This document shows, piece by piece, positions 61,070-64,000 of a stretch of DNA of 64,000 nucleotides. Where the stretch lies: contig NZ_SHKK01000001.1 of NCBI RefSeq assembly GCF_004217135.1, forward strand, positions 1,798,001 to 1,862,000. The letters run 5' to 3'. Within the stretch, counting starts at the first letter, position 1; each line of letters opens with the position of its first letter. A model generated the notes under the pieces. It did not search any database. It was not told where the DNA came from and saw only the letters and a list, made by a program, of their open reading frames with translations. The stretch is from Micromonospora violae. GTDB lineage: Bacteria; Actinomycetota; Actinomycetes; Mycobacteriales; Micromonosporaceae. The position numbers and the translations under genes were made by a program.

Positions 61070-62466
61070 GTGCGAGGAGTGAGCCGGGGTTGCGAGCCCC
61101 GCAGTCGGGTGGCGTCGACGGGGAGCGGTTGCGAGCCCCGCAGTCGGGTGGCGTCGACGGGGAGCGGTTGCGCGACCGCATCGCGGTGGAGTTGGCGCGG
61201 GCCCGCGCCCGCACCTCGTTGTTGACCGAGGTGGTCGACGACGCTGATCTGACCCGCCAGCACTCACCGTTGATGTCGCCGCTGGTCTGGGACCTCGCCC
61301 ATGTCGGTAATCAGGAGGAGCTCTGGTTGGTCCGGGACGTCGGGGGCCGGGAGCCGGTCCGGTGTGACATCGACGAGTTGTACGACGCGTTCAGGCAGCC
61401 GCGTCGGGACCGCCCCGCGCTGCCGTTGCTGCCGCCTGCGGAGGCGCGCGCCTACCTGGCCACCGTTCGGGACAAGGTGCACGATCTGCTCGACTCGGTG
61501 GCCTTCACCGAGCGGCCACTGGTCGCCGACGGGTTCGCCTTCGGCATGATCGTGCAGCACGAGCAGCAGCACGACGAGACCATGCTCGCCACCCATCAGT
61601 TGCGCTCGGGGCCGGCGGTGCTGCACGCCCCGCCGCCGCCCGAGCCGTCGGTCCGGATCGGCGCGGAGGTGCTGGTGCCGGCGGGCGAGTTCACCATGGG
61701 CACGGACACGGATCCGTGGGCGTTGGACAACGAACGTCCGGCGCACCGGGTCGACCTCCCGGCGTACGCCATCGACGCCGCGCCGGTGACCAACGGTCAG
61801 TACGCGGCCTTCATCGCCGATGGCGGCTACTCCGAGCAGCGCTGGTGGAGCCCGCCCGGCTGGGCTCATCGGGTTCGGGAGCAGCTCAGCGCCCCGATGC
61901 ACTGGCGCCGTGACGGCGACGACTGGTCGTACCGGCGTTTCGGCCGGTGGGCGCGGGTCCGCGCCGACGAGCCGGTGGTGCATGTGTGCTGGTACGAGGC
62001 GCAGGCGTACGCGGCGTGGGCCGGTAAGCGTCTGCCGACGGAGGCGGAGTGGGAGAAGGCGGCCCGGTGGGATCCGACGACCGGGCGGTCGCGCCGCTAC
62101 CCCTGGGGGGACGACGACCCGACCGAGGCGCACGCGAACCTCGACCAGCGTCATCTGTGGCCGGCGCCGGTGGGCGCGTACCCGGCGGGCGTCTCCCCGT
62201 TGGGGGTGCACCAGCTGATCGGCGATGTCTGGGAGTGGACCTCCACCGCGTTCGGCGGGCACCCGGGGTTCACCGCGTTCCCGTACCGCGAATATTCGGA
62301 GGTCTTCTTCGGCGACGACTACCGGGTGCTGCGTGGTGGCTCGTTCGGCACCGACCGTTCCGCCTGTCGGGGCACCTTCCGCAACTGGGACTATCCGATT
62401 CGCCGGCAGATCTTCAGCGGGTTCCGTTGCGCCCGTGACGTGCGGCCGGACGAGTCGTACCGGTGA
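61066..62466 (+). CDS. egtB: Ergothioneine sulfoxide synthase (iron(II)-dependent)
   Basis: 466 residues. Joins trimethylhistidine and gamma-glutamylcysteine with O2 at a mononuclear iron. N-terminal DinB-like domain (about 50-170) carries the iron site in WDLAHVGNQEE and the HEQQHDE motif; the C-terminal formylglycine-generating-enzyme-like domain (about 200-460) shows PAGEFTMGTD, AAWAGKRLPTEAEWEKAARWD, GDVWEWTSTAFGG and LRGGSFGTDRSACRGTFRN. Unusual is the N-terminus: a perfect 13-residue tandem repeat (RAPQSGGVDGERL) from a 39-bp duplication. GTG at 61066. Confidence 0.93.
   Translation: MSARSEPGLRAPQSGGVDGERLRAPQSGGVDGERLRDRIAVELARARARTSLLTEVVDDADLTRQHSPLMSPLVWDLAHVGNQEELWLVRDVGGREPVRCDIDELYDAFRQPRRDRPALPLLPPAEARAYLATVRDKVHDLLDSVAFTERPLVADGFAFGMIVQHEQQHDETMLATHQLRSGPAVLHAPPPPEPSVRIGAEVLVPAGEFTMGTDTDPWALDNERPAHRVDLPAYAIDAAPVTNGQYAAFIADGGYSEQRWWSPPGWAHRVREQLSAPMHWRRDGDDWSYRRFGRWARVRADEPVVHVCWYEAQAYAAWAGKRLPTEAEWEKAARWDPTTGRSRRYPWGDDDPTEAHANLDQRHLWPAPVGAYPAGVSPLGVHQLIGDVWEWTSTAFGGHPGFTAFPYREYSEVFFGDDYRVLRGGSFGTDRSACRGTFRNWDYPIRRQIFSGFRCARDVRPDESYR
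61090..61167 (+). repeat. 39-bp perfect tandem duplication in the 5' end of egtB
   Basis: Two identical 39-bp copies (61090-61128 and 61129-61167), in frame, adding 13 residues. Recent duplication is likely because no base differs. Confidence 0.9.
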
Positions 62467-62509
62467 GTCGCCGCACGACCGGCGGCCCGGCGGCGGGCCG
62501 GGGGCGCTG

Positions 62510-63286
62510 ATGTGTCGCCACCTGGCCTATCTGGGGCCGCCGGTCACCCTGGCCGAGGTGTTGTTCGATCCGCCGCATTCGTTGGTGCGGCAGTCCTGGG
62601 CTCCGCGCGACATGCGCGGCGGCGGGACGATCAACGCCGACGGGTTCGGTGTCGGCTGGTACCCGGGGGAGGGTGAGCCGGTGCGGTACCGGCGGGCGCA
62701 GCCGATCTGGAGTGACCCGACCATCGCCCAGCTCGCGGCGGTGACCCGTAGCGCGGCGGTGGTGGCGGCGGTGCGCTCGGCCACGGTCGGGATGGCGGTG
62801 CTCGACGGTGCCGCCGCGCCCTTCGCGCAGGGGCGGTGGCTGTTCAGCCACAACGGTGTCATCCGTGGCTGGCCGGATTCGATGGTGCCGCTGGCCGCCG
62901 CTCTGCCGGTGCGTGACCTGCTCACCCTGGACGCCGCCACCGACTCGGCGTTGCTGTGGGCGTTGGTGCGGCATCGGTTGCGCGCTGGCGTCGACGCGGG
63001 CGAGGCGGTGGGGCGGACGGTGACCGACGTCGCCGCCGCCGCGCCCGGGTCGCGGCTCAACGTGCTGCTCACCGACGGGCACCGGGTGGTGGCCAGTGTG
63101 GTGGGGCACGCGTTGTCGGTTCGCAAGACGCCGGGTTCGGTGCTGCTCGCCTCCGAGCCACACGACGACGATCCCGGGTGGCGGTCGGTGCCGGAGGGGC
63201 ACCTCGTCGTCGCCACCGCGGACGAGATGCGGGTACGTCCACTGCCGACCCCGGTGCGCCGCGCCGGGCGGGCCGGCGACGGTTGA
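62510..63286 (+). CDS. egtC: Gamma-glutamyl hercynylcysteine sulfoxide amidohydrolase
   Basis: 258-residue class II glutamine amidotransferase-like enzyme. The nucleophile is Cys2 (MCRHLAYLG); NADGFGVGWYP, WLFSHNGVIRGW and TDSALLWALV are family landmarks. It removes the glutamyl group from the EgtB product. Third gene of the cluster, 43 bp after egtB. ATG at 62510; the reading frame extends upstream inside egtB, but Cys2 fixes the start. Confidence 0.92.
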   Translation: MCRHLAYLGPPVTLAEVLFDPPHSLVRQSWAPRDMRGGGTINADGFGVGWYPGEGEPVRYRRAQPIWSDPTIAQLAAVTRSAAVVAAVRSATVGMAVLDGAAAPFAQGRWLFSHNGVIRGWPDSMVPLAAALPVRDLLTLDAATDSALLWALVRHRLRAGVDAGEAVGRTVTDVAAAAPGSRLNVLLTDGHRVVASVVGHALSVRKTPGSVLLASEPHDDDPGWRSVPEGHLVVATADEMRVRPLPTPVRRAGRAGDG

Positions 63287-63306
63287 TCGAACAGAGGAGC
63301 GAACCG

Positions 63307-64000
63307 ATGACGGCGGAACCCCTGGAGGTCTACCTCGAAGAGGGTGACCTGGAGCGCGGCCTGCGCGACGATGTCCGGGCCGGGCTGAGCGCCGGGCCGA
63401 AGTGGTTGCCACCGAAGTGGTTCTACGACGCCCGGGGCAGCGAGCTGTTCGAGGAGATCACCCGGCTGCCCGAGTACTATCCGACCCGGGCCGAGCGGGC
63501 CGTGCTGGCCGCGCACGCGCCCGACATCGCGGCGCTGACCGGGGCGAAGACGCTCATCGAGTTGGGTTCCGGTTCGTCGGAGAAGACCCGCCTGCTGCTG
63601 GACGCCTTCACCCGTCGGGGTGGGCTGGGCACGTTCGTTCCGCTCGACGTGTCGGTCAGCGCGCTGCGCGGTTCCACCGCCCAGATCGCCGCCGACTATC
63701 CCGGCCTGCGGGTGCGGGGCATCGTGGGGGACTTCACCCGGCAGTTGGATCGGTTGCCCACCGGCGGCCAGCGTCTGGTGGTGTTCCTCGGCGGCACCAT
63801 CGGCAACCTGTTGCCCGCCGAGCGGGCTGAGTTCCTCACGGCGATGCGCGCCGCGCTGGAGGTCGGTGACTGGCTGTTGCTCGGTACGGACCTGGTGAAG
63901 GACCCGTCGGTGATCGTGCCCGCGTACGACGACGCGGCCGGGATCACCGCCGAGTTCAACCGCAACGTGCTGCACGTGATCAATCGTGAGTTGGGCGCCG
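63307..64000 (+). CDS. egtD: Histidine N-alpha-methyltransferase, partial (cut by window end)
   Basis: 231 residues visible of about 320. It methylates histidine three times with S-adenosylmethionine to make hercynine, the first committed precursor of ergothioneine. Visible motifs: WLPPKWFYDARGSELFEEIT, LPEYYPTRAER, IELGSGSSEKTRLLL (SAM-binding), FLGGTIGNLLPAER, and NRNVLHVINRELGA at the edge. ATG at 63307 with GAGGAGCGAACCG upstream. An egtE gene, if present, would lie beyond the window. Confidence 0.93.
   Translation, partial: MTAEPLEVYLEEGDLERGLRDDVRAGLSAGPKWLPPKWFYDARGSELFEEITRLPEYYPTRAERAVLAAHAPDIAALTGAKTLIELGSGSSEKTRLLLDAFTRRGGLGTFVPLDVSVSALRGSTAQIAADYPGLRVRGIVGDFTRQLDRLPTGGQRLVVFLGGTIGNLLPAERAEFLTAMRAALEVGDWLLLGTDLVKDPSVIVPAYDDAAGITAEFNRNVLHVINRELGA

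Overview
The window is high-GC chromosomal DNA (roughly 70-73% G+C by eye) from an actinomycete. Lsr2, an ergothioneine (egt) cluster, the long actinobacterial serine hydroxymethyltransferase, GTG starts, four-base operon overlaps and the general gene style point to the Micromonosporaceae, probably Micromonospora or a close relative. The family placement is inference; the actinobacterial placement is firm. Most of the window is housekeeping and stress chromosome with one degenerate insertion element; I see no prophage, CRISPR array, tRNA or rRNA.

Layout. 0-5 kb: glyA behind a ZTP riboswitch, NAD(P)HX dehydratase, a histidine phosphatase, a stand-alone LigD-type polymerase domain and an AsnC/Lrp regulator divergent from a branched-chain 2-oxoacid dehydrogenase operon (bkdA-bkdB-bkdC, 5.0-8.6 kb). 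8.7-13.6 kb: a parallel beta-helix protein, then an exported sugar-dehydrogenase/TIM-barrel pair. 13.6-14.5 kb is gene-free and holds a 26/27-bp alternating tandem repeat, a perfect 17-bp inverted-repeat hairpin element and an 8-bp repeat. 14.5-20 kb: lipoprotein L,D-transpeptidase, SMP-30-like protein, STAS protein, FKBP, DoxX and TerC membrane proteins. 20-24.8 kb: a four-gene Asp23/Gls24 envelope-stress operon with a TGTGA-N6-TCACA site shared with a divergent gene, a secreted Gly/Asn-linker protein and lsr2. 24.9-35 kb: a divergent response regulator/kinase pair, manganese catalase, Lon protease, a DEAD-box helicase and a DesK/DesR-like two-component system. 35-43.9 kb: LtrA, an RNA-ligase-like phosphoesterase, an ArsR-P450-PEP mutase cluster, a second long-hairpin element, an M15-peptidase-like protein tightly coupled to an asparagine synthetase homologue, and a MerR regulator with a textbook operator. 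43.9-48.7 kb: an ion-transporter-like permease, a lipoprotein Ntn hydrolase, and a divergent LVIVD/DUF305 pair sharing another TGTGA-N6-TCACA site. 48.8-54.8 kb: a two-component operon split by an IS200/IS605-type element whose tnpA is broken and whose tnpB is intact, followed by an FtsX-like permease with no ATPase. 54.9-64 kb: nucleotide-sugar dehydrogenase, Ser/Thr kinase, an ECF sigma factor with a membrane partner, and egtA-egtB-egtC-egtD (egtD cut by the window end).

The observations I rate highest are the M15-like/AsnB pair, the TnpB element in a two-component operon (with a predicted guide from the response-regulator leader), the two different long-hairpin elements plus the alternating 53-bp repeat, and a perfect 13-residue duplication at the N-terminus of EgtB.
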